Origin: Opisthorchis felineus
Lineage: Eukaryota > Platyhelminthes > Trematoda > Opisthorchiida > Opisthorchiidae
Assembly (NCBI GenBank): GCA_004794785.1
Contig: SJOL01006390.1
Span: 233,340 to 297,339, forward strand
DNA: 64,000 nt
Direction of reading: 5' to 3'
This document shows, in pieces, positions 1-13,253 of the stretch. Under the pieces are notes generated by a model. It was not told the origin of the DNA. It worked only from the letters and a program-made list of their open reading frames with translations, and ran no database searches. How positions within the stretch are numbered: position 1 is the first letter of the stretch; every line of letters starts with the position of its first letter. Made by a program: the position numbers and the translations under genes.

Positions 1-1392
1 ATCAACCACAACCTCGCCAGAGAAACCGTAGCAGAACTGCTTCAGAATAATCCAAACACGACAGCAACCATGAAACCCGAAAGCATATGCAAGCTTTTGG
101 ACTTTTGCATGGATACATACTTTAGCTTTGATGGACAAATATATCAACAGCTGAAAGGGACTCCAATGGGATTTCCAATATCAGGATTTATCGCTGAGGC
201 GGTAATGCAAAGATTAGAGCGCGCGGTACTACCAATCATCAATCCAAAGCTATGGATCCGCTACGTAGACGACACCTTTGTCATCATGAAACGAGATACA
301 TTACACAGGACACACGAACTGTTCAATACCACGTGTGAGGATATCAAGTTTACAATCGAACTGGAGAGGAACAATCGACTACCATTCTTGAAAGTTCTAG
401 TGAACAGGAAGGTGGATGGGACTCTGGAAACCTGCGTATACCGGAAGGAGATACACACGGATCAAATACTCAACTACAACAGTAATCATCCAATGAACCA
501 CAAGAAGAGCTGCGTCTAAACCCTGTTCATGAGAGCGGAGACACACTGCTGCACCACAGAATTACGGAAGAAGGAAGAAAACCATCTACTCAGAGTGTTC
601 CAGAACAATGGATATCAAAGGAATTTTATCAGGGGGAGCTTCAAGAAGAAGACATCCCAACAACAGTAACAACGAGAACAAGCGACCAGACGGGTAGTCC
701 TACCTTACATCCAGAATATATCTGAACACACAACCAGATTGTTGGCCCTAAAAGGAATCGTCGTGGCCCACAAACCAAATGCTACGTTGTGGAAACTGAT
801 CTCCAGACGCAAGAACAACCAAGACAAAACCAAGAGGAACAATGTGGTATACCAAATCAACTGCAACAACTGCAACAAATTCTACGTTGGACAAACTGGG
901 AGGAAATTATGCACACGAATAAAGGAACACAACGCGGCCGTCAGGAGACATGACCCCCTATCCTTGATATCCATACACGAAGACCAAGAAGGCCACAAGT
1001 TCAATATGGAAAACGTGAAAATTTTGGCATACTGAGACACGAGACACGGAAGGGAATTTCTGGAGGCATGGCACTCCACGGCTGATTCCATCAACCGATG
1101 CATTGAACTGGACCAAATTTACGCACCACTACTTGCAAAGGACCAACTCCTCCAGCAAAATACTCAAGGAGAGCCAAATATCGGATTCACAAACCAAGAA
1201 CCAAGGTACTCCTTAGAGTCGGATCAACAAAGGTCACAAGCCGGAACCCAGAGAGGTCAACGACAGAGGTCACTCAAGCATCCAGCAGAGCACGAGGGCA
1301 GGGGAGGCCAGGCTCAAAGGTCACGTGGCCATCGATCAATCAGGACACAGGGTAATACAGCAACCAATGGAGCCGACCGACCGAACAACTAA
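1..1392 (+). pseudogene. Penelope-like element ORF: reverse transcriptase plus GIY-YIG endonuclease, broken
   Basis: One frame (positions 1, 4, 7...) runs from the window edge to the stop at 1390-1392, interrupted by stops at 517-519, 667-669 and 1033-1035. The first part is the reverse transcriptase palm of a Penelope-like retroelement: the segment GTPMGFPISGFIAEAVMQRL at about 148-207, then the catalytic YVDD box at 262-273. The second part is the GIY-YIG endonuclease that distinguishes most Penelope-like elements from LINEs: VVYQI near 844-858, two CNxC-type cysteines, FYVGQTGRK near 880-906, a conserved arginine, and a FLEAWHS motif after the third stop. The 5' end lies outside the window. 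Because the same frame resumes after every stop, the stops look like point decay of one ORF rather than separate genes. The copy cannot make a full protein. Family assignment is firm; the exact clade is not determined. Confidence 0.9.
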
Positions 1393-1503
1393 TAGTGATC
1401 GAAGATCAGCCCGGGCCAGCAGCATGTATATTAACACACACACAACACTACTCAACGCACAGCCACCGATCCATCGCTACGCTCCATCACACTCCCCAAC
1501 AAC

Positions 1504-1543
1504 GCACTGATGATGTCACCTCGATTGGTGAAGAAACGTTTGC
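1504..1543 (+). ncRNA. hammerhead-like ribozyme motif in the PLE 3' region
   Basis: The core boxes are CTGATGA at 1507-1513 and GAAA at 1533-1536. Between them TCACC (1516-1520) can pair with GGTGA (1527-1531) as helix II. GCA (1504-1506) can pair with TGC (1541-1543) as a short helix I, and ACGT at 1536-1539 is the whole of helix III, with a predicted cleavage after position 1540. PLEs are known to carry type I hammerheads with minimal helix III. Weak points are one or two unpaired bases at the base of helix II, a helix I of only three pairs, and no loop in helix III, so cleavage would need a dimer. Activity is inferred, not shown. Confidence 0.6.
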
Positions 1544-1597
1544 AATCAAATTGCCCAGCTCAGCGAACAAACCAACGACCATCTCTGCTACCTGAGC

Positions 1598-1610
1598 TAC
1601 AAACATTCTC
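1598..1610. repeat. left target-site duplication of hammerhead element copy 1
   Basis: TACAAACATTCTC here is repeated exactly at 2084-2096. The uninterrupted PLE 3' end at 6076-6104 has one diverged copy of this stretch, as expected for an empty site. The last two bases also precede the internal direct repeat, so the exact boundary is uncertain by about two bases. Confidence 0.85.
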
Positions 1611-1685
1611 AAGAAATACACTCATTTGCAAATCAATTTGGTTTTGCGAGAGACTCACCTGGAACCCAGCTGAATCTCTCGTTTG
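1611..1685. repeat. 75-bp direct repeat, first copy
   Basis: Identical to 1920-1994. It contains a long imperfect hairpin centred near 1666, with outer stem GCGAGAGA / TCTCTCGT. In the ribozyme-sense (minus) orientation the hairpin includes a splice-donor-like CAG|GTGAGT. Confidence 0.9.
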
Positions 1686-1779
1686 TGATGTTTCCATGCA
1701 ACTGAATGTGCTGCACCAGGCCGCCTCATGTTCCAGTTGCTACGATATTCGAGATATCGCGATGCATGTAATTTTGCGC

Positions 1780-1867
1780 AATGTACTACTCATAAGGTTG
1801 CTGAAAATTCTTCGACAGCCCACGACCGGTTTCGCCCTTTTTGGGGCTCATCAGGCAGGCGCAGTCC
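1780..1867 (-). repeat. 88-bp inverted repeat, left arm
   Basis: A perfect reverse complement of 1995-2082. It carries the hammerhead on the minus strand. Confidence 0.95.
1818..1860 (-). ncRNA. hammerhead ribozyme, minus strand, copy 1 left arm
   Basis: Exact mirror of the plus-strand ribozyme at 2002-2044, with all core bases intact. Read on the minus strand the order is helix I strand, CTGATGA, helix II GCCC/GGGC, GAAA, palindromic helix III, GTC cleavage triplet and helix I partner. Confidence 0.85.
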
Positions 1868-1919
1868 CCGAGTTTTCGTCAACCTTATGTTCTACTTGGA
1901 CCCAAATTGGACTGTTTTC

Positions 1920-1994
1920 AAGAAATACACTCATTTGCAAATCAATTTGGTTTTGCGAGAGACTCACCTGGAACCCAGCTGAATCTCTCGTTTG
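1920..1994. repeat. 75-bp direct repeat, second copy
   Basis: Identical to 1611-1685 and offset by 309 bp. It joins directly to the right inverted arm at 1994/1995. Confidence 0.9.
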
Positions 1995-2082
1995 GGACTG
2001 CGCCTGCCTGATGAGCCCCAAAAAGGGCGAAACCGGTCGTGGGCTGTCGAAGAATTTTCAGCAACCTTATGAGTAGTACATT
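1995..2082 (+). repeat. 88-bp inverted repeat, right arm
   Basis: A perfect reverse complement of 1780-1867. It differs from the matching arm of copy 2 (54339-54419) at the helix II loop and near the 3' terminus. Confidence 0.95.
2002..2044 (+). ncRNA. type I hammerhead ribozyme, copy 1 right arm
   Basis: Core CTGATGA at 2008-2014. Helix II is GCCC (2015-2018) with GGGC (2025-2028) closing the loop CAAAAA. GAAA is at 2029-2032. Helix III is the palindrome ACCGGT (2032-2037), with predicted cleavage after C2038. Helix I is GCCTGC (2002-2007) with GTGGGC (2039-2044), six pairs including G-U. Every catalytic position of the family is present. Because helix III has no loop, a single molecule should fold poorly and two should pair through ACCGGT. 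Minimal or dimeric hammerheads are known from Schistosoma satellites, PLEs and animal retrozymes. Confidence 0.88.
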
Positions 2083-2083
2083 G

Positions 2084-2096
2084 TACAAACATTCTC
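2084..2096. repeat. right target-site duplication of hammerhead element copy 1
   Basis: Exact repeat of 1598-1610. The PLE 3' end resumes here and continues to about 2104 (compare 6091-6104). Confidence 0.85.
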
Positions 2097-2224
2097 CTTT
2101 ATAGCATAAGTTAGTTTACTTGGGCAGTTGTGCCAGTTCCGGTGGACCGACTGGAGACGAGATTGGTTCTCGAATCGGGAAAGACAGGGCAGCTTTTGTC
2201 AACCTCTGACACCTATATCACCGG

Positions 2225-2820
2225 CGTGACGTCAGTTTGTCTGTCAAAGGCAGATTACACACTGCTGCGGTGCGATCCATATTGCTTTATGGATTAGAAA
2301 CGAGGCTTGTACGTGCAGGGGACATACAAAAGCTGTTAGTAGTTGACCATCTGTGTCTCCTAAGTAGTGGTTGGGTCTGGTGGGAACATCGGATTTGCAC
2401 TTCTGAGGTAATCCAGATGGTTTTAGGAAGAAGGAGCTCTCGCACGATAGATAAATTATTCACGCTTCATAGGTTAGCTTGTTAGGATACGTATTCCGCA
2501 TACCAGATAACCGTCTGCCTCGTAGAACTCTTTTCGCCCAGCCTTGTGCTGAGTGGAAGCGACCGAGAGTTGGACAGTGTATGACCTGGCAAGGAAATGC
2601 GAAAACAATAACCAGTCAACTCAGTCGGGTCGGCAACTGCCGAGTCCCCGGATGGGGACTCAGGGACTCAACTCATCAGTGGTTAATGAAACTGGTAGAC
2701 ATGGCTCAATCACGCTGTCAGTAGTGCTCGTGCACCAAAGCTATCGCCTTCAATGCGTTGCTGCCCAGTTTCTTGCTTCTTCAGTTAGCTGGAATGGTTC
2801 AACTTCAACTAACTGATTGT
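2225..2820 (+). pseudogene. RTE-type LINE fragment, C-terminal reverse transcriptase region and 3' UTR start
   Basis: The frame at 2237-2485 reads the conserved SVKGRLHTAAVRSILLYG block that follows the palm in flatworm RTE-type LINEs, then the VVDHLCLLSSGWVWWEH block. After a frameshift near 2480 the frame at 2479-2724 gives the PDNRLPRRTLFAQP, MTWQ and VPGWG-RDS blocks close to the ORF end. The same blocks occur in the longer minus-strand copy at 18116-18600. The catalytic YxDD box is absent because the 5' side is truncated. Sequence after 2724 resembles the 3' UTR start of the other copies. It is dead by truncation and frameshift. Confidence 0.8.
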
Positions 2821-5800
2821 ACCATCGACTCCAATGCCCGGCTATGTCTCCTCTTTTCTCCCATTCTTGGGACAGCAATTGGCAATGGCTGGAAGAGGAC
2901 AGCTAGAATACATTGCACGGAGCATAAAAAATAGAACAAAAATGGATTAAGGGATCAGCATCACTCGAAGTCAATTGAGCCGCTGGAGCAGTTCCTTAAT
3001 TACAAGTCACCAAGGTGCACGTTTGGCACACAAAGGCACCTGAAGGTCAGCTCACAGGGTTATCCAGGAGCGTATCACCGCACAGCCTATTGAAGTTTCA
3101 CGGGGTTCGTCAATCCAAGCTTCTGAATTGAGCTACTCGCCAGTATTGTGGCGTGCGCCTTCTGTTCATATTTTTACAGAGGCCCTCTGATTCCGAGACG
3201 CGACCTTCACCATAGTTGAGGGCTCGTGTAACAAACGAAAAGTGTACAAAACTGCAAGCTAAGTCATTCACTTGCCACGGATGAGACGACTGTGTTAGGC
3301 CAGACAATATGCGTGTTTAAGTTATATTCCCTGAGACGTACCAAGGCTAGTCTAACACGTGCTCCGAGCGACGCGTCCGGTTCGGTTCACCTAGTACGTG
3401 CTACCTAACTGCACTTTTCCGTCTAAGCGTTGTGACTAAGCTATTATAGTGCAAACCAAAATATAGCTAACCGCACTGTCTAGTAAGTAAACCATATTCA
3501 TTGAAACTTCGACGAATGTAACAAATACGAGTATAGAATGTCGATGTTGATACTGACAATAAGCCAGCAACATAGAAAGGGTCAGAATCAGAATGATCCT
3601 CACTTTCAAAGCAAATGAATAAATTCGTATTCAGATCGCATTTTTATATCTGAGCTGATACCACCTATAAAGAGCGAACAAGAATCAACAAGTGCCATTC
3701 TCGAGACCCCTGACATTAGAACTGCATGAGGTTTATCAGCAGATCCAGATGAGTTAACGGTGAGACCAAAGGATCGTGTATACAATGCAATTATAAGAGC
3801 AGTCTTACTTTAGGCCTGAGAAACTTCCCCATCTTTAACTGAAGACTTTAAGTGCTTCAAACACTCGATCCCTGGGTCCACGTAACATAACAGGAATTAG
3901 CCGGCTGCGGCGTGCCCGTGGAAAGAAGCGTACGCGAGTACTCAATACTCAATCAGAATCGCTAGAGTAGCAAATAAAACCGACCAGGATGCTGTGGTTG
4001 GGAGACATACTACGCATACCCAACTTTCGCGCATTATTCCAAATCCTTACTGGTGGAAAGTTAGACAGACCATGACGTATAAAATGGAGGCACTTACGGT
4101 CACATTGGGTGCTGTGGAGTCTCCGTACCATCACCATTGCAGCCTGTGATTATACTTGCGCAAGACCAGGAATCATACAGAACAAGGCATGACATGATGT
4201 CACTTCATTACCAGACCGCCTAGCTGAAGCTATCTGCGTTGGGCTTGTGTTCAGTAAGGTTTGCAAAAGACGTTGGGTTAAGCCCGCTGATGGCTTCTTT
4301 TTCCGACGCGATGCACGGATGTATTTATTTAGTCACTTTTCGAATGTATAAGCACCTAGTAGTTGATTGTTTTCCCTAAGCGCCCAGACCTTTTGCATTA
4401 TCTTTCCTTCCACCCTATGCTAGGGTGTCCGTTTCGCCTGGTTGTGAGGCTGTTAAGCCCCATTATTCAATTCTGCTGTATTGCTGTCGGTAACGAATAT
4501 GACGTTGACGATTGCGCTGATTATTCCAAGGGCAAATATATACTAATGAATTGCGGTGTTATTGTGGATAAGTGCCATTGTTTACATCCGTGGAACGTTT
4601 ACGGGGAGTAACGGGTTAACTTGTTTCCAGAGATGAACAGAGCAACTGCGTTTGACGGTAACCGCACTGATTTCAGTTTGGTTAAAGTTGGTTGGTATTC
4701 AAAGAGATGGATGGACGATAATTAGGTCCCCTAAAGATGGAACGTCGCTGTATGCTTCAATAAGTAGCAAGCAGAAAAAATAGTGTTTAAAAAGGTTTGA
4801 AAAATTGGATACATCATAGGGTCACTAACTGCTATCAATGTAGTTTTTTCTATAGCCGGAAAGCTATATGAACAGACTCAATGTGTCCATAGTCTGCCCG
4901 ATTACATCGCGTGCATACACATTCCAGACCGGATAAATGCACGCTAAAAAGGTGGATACCACGTAGAAAGCCAGTGTGCGCTCGCCAGTGCCAACGGTGT
5001 CTATTGTCACCTGCGCGCCGTACGGGTGGTATGCATTTCGCTACACAATGTGAGAGGGCCAATGCGAGATTAATGCGTCCGAGTATCCCCGAGGGAAATT
5101 TGAAGTAATCAAACCATGCCGGACAGTTTATCGACCAATCTGTTCTGTTTGCCGTTGTGGATATACGGTGGATAAAACGACAGCAGTCTATAGGTGTGTT
5201 CAGTCAGGGATGTGCGAAGCGAAAATCAAACACAGGCGGATCCAAAATTTCTGTCAAAAATCAAACTGAGGAACCCATAAAACTTTGACATTCAGTTGCA
5301 GTAAACAGCATCCAATTACCTACCACATGGTTTTTCTGGTTCACTAACTTTTAGCGTTGCAAAACACAGGCAGCCAAACGGACAGGCAAACATGTGCTCA
5401 CCACAAACGCTCAAGGTTGACCAGCGATAAATTGAAAAGCGATCTGTGCTGTGACGAGGGGGGTGGGTTGGAGCTGAGCGAAAAGAACCAACACAACCAG
5501 AGAATAACATATTCTTTATATGTGTTGGACCTATCCACAGCGAAAAGCTGGTTTGTTCGCCGAAATTGACAACTGAATTGCAATCGGATTACAAAGCCCG
5601 GAAAGTACGAAGTAGAGCATCCGATTTACCCATATCATGCAACAGTACCAAAAGCAAAACATTTGCGAGTGCGTCAATAATTTTCCACCATACCAAATAA
5701 ACTTATCAATTTGACCCCAGTTGAAGTCACTGCAATTAATTGAGGATCTGAGCTCAAGGCTCAAAAACAAAGCCTCTACAAATTCCGATCATTTGGTGTT

Positions 5801-5935
5801 TTAATTAGCTATCAATGGGGATGGTGATGTTGTGAACTTTGAGGTCGGACCACTACAATAAATTTCACTACGTTAAATAGTGAGTCGAACTGCCACTACA
5901 AAGGTGTAGCAAGGTAACACAGGTCACACCTGATT
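2821..5935. other. no gene recognised
   Basis: I see no exon with a known motif and no clear repeat except a short segment at 4221-4288 shared with 49 kb. Short open frames are in uninformative composition. Confidence 0.5.
4221..4288 (+). repeat. dispersed repeat fragment, copy a
   Basis: Shares TAGCTGAA, GGCTTGTGTT, AGGTTTGCAAA-GACG and GGGTTA in the same order and at similar spacing with 49091-49168. The family is unknown; probably the end of an old retroelement. Confidence 0.5.
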
Positions 5936-5953
5936 ACCTGTTGTTAAAGATGA

Positions 5954-5973
5954 ACCTGTACAGGTAAAAAAAC
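5954..5973 (+). repeat. 20-bp palindrome-plus-A-tract, copy a
   Basis: ACCTGTACAGGTAAAAAAAC occurs identically at 19480-19499. The 12-bp palindrome ACCTGTACAGGT is followed by seven A. The flanks do not match. Confidence 0.6.
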
Positions 5974-6053
5974 GGTGACAACCGGCGTCTACAAAGCCAT
6001 TACTAGCCAGTACTACTAATTCCCCATAGATTTCTGCGTAGAGTAGGAGTCAT

Positions 6054-6104
6054 CCAACGACCATCTATGCTACCTGAGCTACCAACGTTCTCCTCTTTAG
6101 CATT
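6054..6104 (+). mobile_element. PLE 3' end relic (uninterrupted homologue of the copy 1 insertion site)
   Basis: Matches 1571-1610 and continues straight into the equivalent of 2097-2104 (CTCCTCTTTAGCAT against CTCCTTTATAGCAT). It therefore shows the PLE 3' end without the hammerhead element. Confidence 0.75.
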
Positions 6105-7205
6105 CCAATAATGTACTTAATGGTTCTGCAACGTAACACGTACACCAGCCAGTTACAAACCGGTGTATTGTGCAGCGGTGTTCGGCAGTAAAAACAATAC
6201 ACGACCCGACAGAATCAAGGACAACAGTGGACTCACCGCGTAGCGTTAACGGTGTGCCAATTTCACGACAATCCCAAACTTTGGAGGGGAACATCAATAT
6301 ATCCAGGACATCGATCGCCTGATTAGCAACCGAGCAAACAAATCCTGCGCGACAAACACATACTAGGACAGGCTGCCACTGGTTGTACTTTAGCGAGAAC
6401 ATTATTCGCCCATTCTCTGAGAGGATATCCACTCAGAAATTTCGGTAAAATAGCAACCGCCCTAATGAAACAGCGAGCAGTACTCAAACCGGAAGTCCAG
6501 CCAAATCTAATCGACCGAAAACACGATCTGGAGGGTCGTTTACAAACCTTGGCCTCCGGTGACTTCGATAAAGGACCAGTGTCCCTGGGGTCACATTTAA
6601 CAAACCACACATAAGACCTGTGTGGTACGGTATGACACACTCACATACCACTAAGCAATACAAAATAAGTTTTGGAGACCAGAAAAACCTACCGTCAGAG
6701 AGCAACGGCAACGCCCAGAGGAATTTGCCTTCAACAAACTTTTCAAGAAAAGTATGGAAGGGTAATTACCATATATGTTCCCGAAATACCCTCGAAAAAG
6801 AGAGAATTCTGCTGAGTACCCAAAACATCAGTCCGAAAAACTCGTGCATGCCTGATATGGCGACCCAAGTGCAATACGTCGCCCGTGTGTGACCACATGC
6901 GGAATTAACCGGGTACCCACACTAGCAAAGGACACTACGACATGGCAAAAGTTTGACACGCCAGGAACATAGACCCCTGGTCATTACACAGCACCACCGA
7001 TTTGACATTCGTGTTGTACAGCATCCACAGACAACCATGGTCTTTTGACGGTTCAGATCCCTGTGCTCTCCCTGCATCTGGTTAGGCAAAGATCATAAAA
7101 GTGGTACGGTCCTGAGGAAATCGCTCGTATATATATATAATGCTATGTCGTAAAAATATCTCTGACCACTACATGGCGTTCTAGGTAAGCAACTACCCCG
7201 ACGTT
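6105..7205. other. no gene recognised
   Basis: Several overlapping short frames on both strands but no domain I can name. A short TA run lies at 7127-7138. Confidence 0.5.
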
Positions 7206-7318
7206 GGCGGCCTGGTGCAGCACATTCAGTTGCCTGGAAACATCACAAACGAGAGATTCAGCTGGGTTCCAGGTGAGTCTCTCGCAAAACCAAATTTGTT
7301 CGCAAATGAGTGTATTTC
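7206..7318 (+). mobile_element. hammerhead element fragment (B region and hairpin repeat only)
   Basis: Reverse complement of 1611-1720 and 53689-53790. It starts within the GGCGGCCTGGTGCAG stretch and ends at GAGTGTATTTC, the same terminus as the full copies. The ribozyme part is missing. The hairpin with CAG|GTGAGT is intact. Confidence 0.8.
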
Positions 7319-8024
7319 GAGAATAAATAATGTTCAGATTACATCCTTGTTTGTGTCAGGTCGAACCTTCACCTTACGGTCCAGCACAAGTCATGGACTA
7401 CCTACCTTGAAGGCCCTGGAAAGTGTCCCCCACACTCAGAGGCGACCGGCAGACAACCGACTGCCAATCGTCACTGTGTCTCCGATGCCAATCGACTTCC
7501 GTTCAAGATTTCTGGTCCGATCTAGGGATCACAGCGCAGATCTCCTAGTTATATTGTGAACATCATCGCAAAAGCCATCCATTTATCCTAGTAAATCTCC
7601 ACTGCCCATACCATGGGGAACTATCTGCACCGCCAGAAAAGATTATGTGATGTATTGGTCAGAAATGGCTTTTACTATGGTGACAGTTGCAAATACCGAT
7701 CGCTCGCAACTTTTCCGGTTGATTCGTCACACCTAGGGCCAACATCAATGTCAGCAAACTAGTCTTCGTGATGCCGACGGTTAACTGGTAACTTCCAACC
7801 ACCATATACACATCACGGACAACACAGCCACAACGTCAAACACACCCAATTCGATGCCTCCAGCCAAAGTAATTTAACAGAAGTAAGCAGACATCTGGGG
7901 AACAGCCTTCAGATGAAAACGATGCCCACACGAAAATCTGTGAGGCCCGTTTCCAAACATTATTTAACCTCTTTAAAAGCCATTCGGCAAACCGGGGGTT
8001 CGAAATGTCCCCAGCGGGTAGAAG

Positions 8025-8315
8025 CAGCCCTATAGTGATCCAGATACCCGAAAACGCAGATGGAAAGGCATGTGAGAATGATGAAGGCATCAACCTGAGA
8101 GACATCATCGGCAAACTATCTGCCTCACCAATACTGCGTCGGTTCACGGGAGCGAGAGCTCACATAAGCCGAAATCTTTGGGACTTTCATTCAAGAGCAG
8201 GCCGCACTGACCACATAACCACCGTGCTACCGATCAGAACAACCAGTCCCGTAATTAACCAATGCCTGGTTCACTCAGTCCCACGGGTCATTAGACTTCG
8301 TCCGTAGAGCATGCG
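8025..8315 (+). pseudogene. RTE-type LINE reverse transcriptase fragment (fingers/palm start)
   Basis: The frame at 8005-8307 contains, in order, a VIQIPEN-(DG)KACENDEGINL block, DIIGKLSASPILRRFTGAR, and WDFHSRAGRTDHITTVL. These correspond to the family blocks for the IP.-K-ENYRGISL strand, the KLLA..ILxRL helix, and the AGFRPGRGCxDQIFTLR motif before the first catalytic aspartate. The match is weak residue by residue but keeps the order and spacing. The GFRP segment is degraded (WDFHSRAG), so it cannot be active. I judge it an old LINE remnant rather than a host exon. Confidence 0.6.
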
Positions 8316-8969
8316 TCCATTCAGTTGGGAAAGCTGACGGGCACCATGTGAACAAAAACTTCGACTGCCTCTCACACGAAGATCCTAGCAGCCTCACCCA
8401 TAACTTATGGAAAATTTGGTTGCCAGTATCGAGCCTCTTAGACGAACCTGAGATACAATTTACCCTTCTTCCAATTAGCCACAAAATCCGGGCTCAACAT
8501 AGCTCTTGATATGCCGACTGATCCGTATGTCCACTAAGTCGCATTTAATGAAAAACGACAGTAAGCTAAGAGAGTCATAGCAAAAATAAGTCGACCACGC
8601 AGAAGCGGTAAAAACTAATCTACAGCTCTTGTCCTGATGCCGAGATTGAGTCCAAACAAGGGCATGATTATGACGAAATCGTGTTCTTGCCACCAACATC
8701 TGGACGATACCTAAGTCAGATAAAGATGGTGAAAATTCACCAGTCACTTGCATAACGAAAAATGAAGTAGTCTGACGTAAACTTTCAGAATTATTTGGTG
8801 GGGTAAAAGTGATAAGCTGGTTTTCAGCAGCTTTTCTACACAAAAGCAGACAAGAACGTCTTTCTCGGTTGCTTAAGTAGGAAATTCGCTCTCAGAAGAT
8901 ACCAATGTTGGACAACCTGTTGAGGTGTTTTCGTCAGGAGACAATCGCATTCCGACTCCAACACAATAC

Positions 8970-9150
8970 GAAACATCAGGTTGACAGAAAATCGGGGAGT
9001 GCACACACCCGATGAGCTCCAAGGAGGATTAAGGCATTCGCAGAATGTTGAAGAGTCTCCAGTTACCTTATGGGTGGGGTGTTCCGTCAAGAAAACACAG
9101 GATATTTCTAGCCGCTCGAAATACCCTTCGAGATATATAACCGATGAGGA
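8970..9150 (+). mobile_element. degenerate hammerhead element copy
   Basis: Aligns with the ribozyme-sense unit: CAGGTTGACAGAAAATCGGGGAGTG corresponds to the segment before the ribozyme, then CCGATGAGCTCC to CTGATGAGCCCC, then TTACCTTATGGGTG to the 3' arm. The core U is changed to C and the GAAA region is lost, so the ribozyme is dead. Confidence 0.65.
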
Positions 9151-13052
<3,902 letters not shown>

Positions 13053-13253
13053 CGGTAACTGGTGCGTCAATGTTCAACACCGTACTTTCTTCACGCAAAA
13101 GTGCAGCACCACCACGAATGATTTTCAGTGCGACTTCCTCGGTAACGCGCCCTTCGAGGACAAAATGCTGCTTGAGTTTCTCAATTCGAGGGTCCCCTTT
13201 GTGATCAAAAACATCGGCTGTGGTGAGGCGGTAGGTGGGTGGATGTGGAACAC
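13053..13253 (-). CDS. calcineurin A, N-terminal catalytic-subunit exon
   Basis: Encodes VPHPPTYRLTTADVFDHKGD, then the helix block PRIEKLKQHFVLEGRV, TEEVALKIIRGGAALLREES, and TVLNIDAPVT with a split codon. The order matches the calcineurin A N-terminus (PPxxRLT..EVFD, LK.H...EGR.-E..AL.II..GA..LR.E..-L.IDAPVT). The acceptor is TTTATTCCAG and the donor GTTAGT. The last base G joins TT from the exon at 10296 to make the V of the VCGDIHG junction. The frame is clean. The start-codon exon, further up on the minus strand, was not identified, so the gene is partial here. Calcineurin pairs with a regulatory B subunit and calmodulin in the cytosol. Confidence 0.95.

Larger units (their letters stand above)
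1393..1610 (+). mobile_element. Penelope-like element 3' noncoding region (left part)
   Basis: The sequence from the PLE stop codon to the target duplication of the inserted hammerhead element. It holds a hammerhead-like motif (1504-1543). Its last 40 bases recur at 6054-6104, where they run on without interruption, so the PLE 3' end continues here at 2084-2104 after the insertion. Confidence rests on that match and on position. Confidence 0.75.
1611..2083. mobile_element. hammerhead (retrozyme-like) element, copy 1, with inverted arms
   Basis: A 473-bp insertion in the 3' part of the PLE, bounded by a 13-bp duplication. In plus-strand order it has a 75-bp direct repeat (1611-1685), a linker, an 88-bp inverted arm (1780-1867), a 52-bp linker, the 75-bp repeat again (1920-1994, identical) and the second 88-bp arm (1995-2082, a perfect reverse complement). 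Read on the minus strand, the end of one unit (1920) runs directly into the start of the next (1919), giving a 309-bp head-to-tail period. Both arms hold an intact hammerhead core. The frames that cross it are not coding. No transposase or reverse transcriptase is inside, so it must be non-autonomous. PLE machinery is the likely driver (inference). Confidence 0.85.

Noticed and set aside
1510..2076. 188-codon frame on the plus strand
   Set aside because: It runs through the hammerhead element and repeats a peptide because the 75-bp direct repeat is read twice in one frame (309 is a multiple of 3). There is no domain.
2870..2960. Repeat shared with 17820-17890 (CGGAGCATAAAAA...)
   Set aside because: There is a short similarity around GGAGCATAAAAA, but too little to define a family by eye. 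It may be an unrecognised RTE or LINE UTR part.
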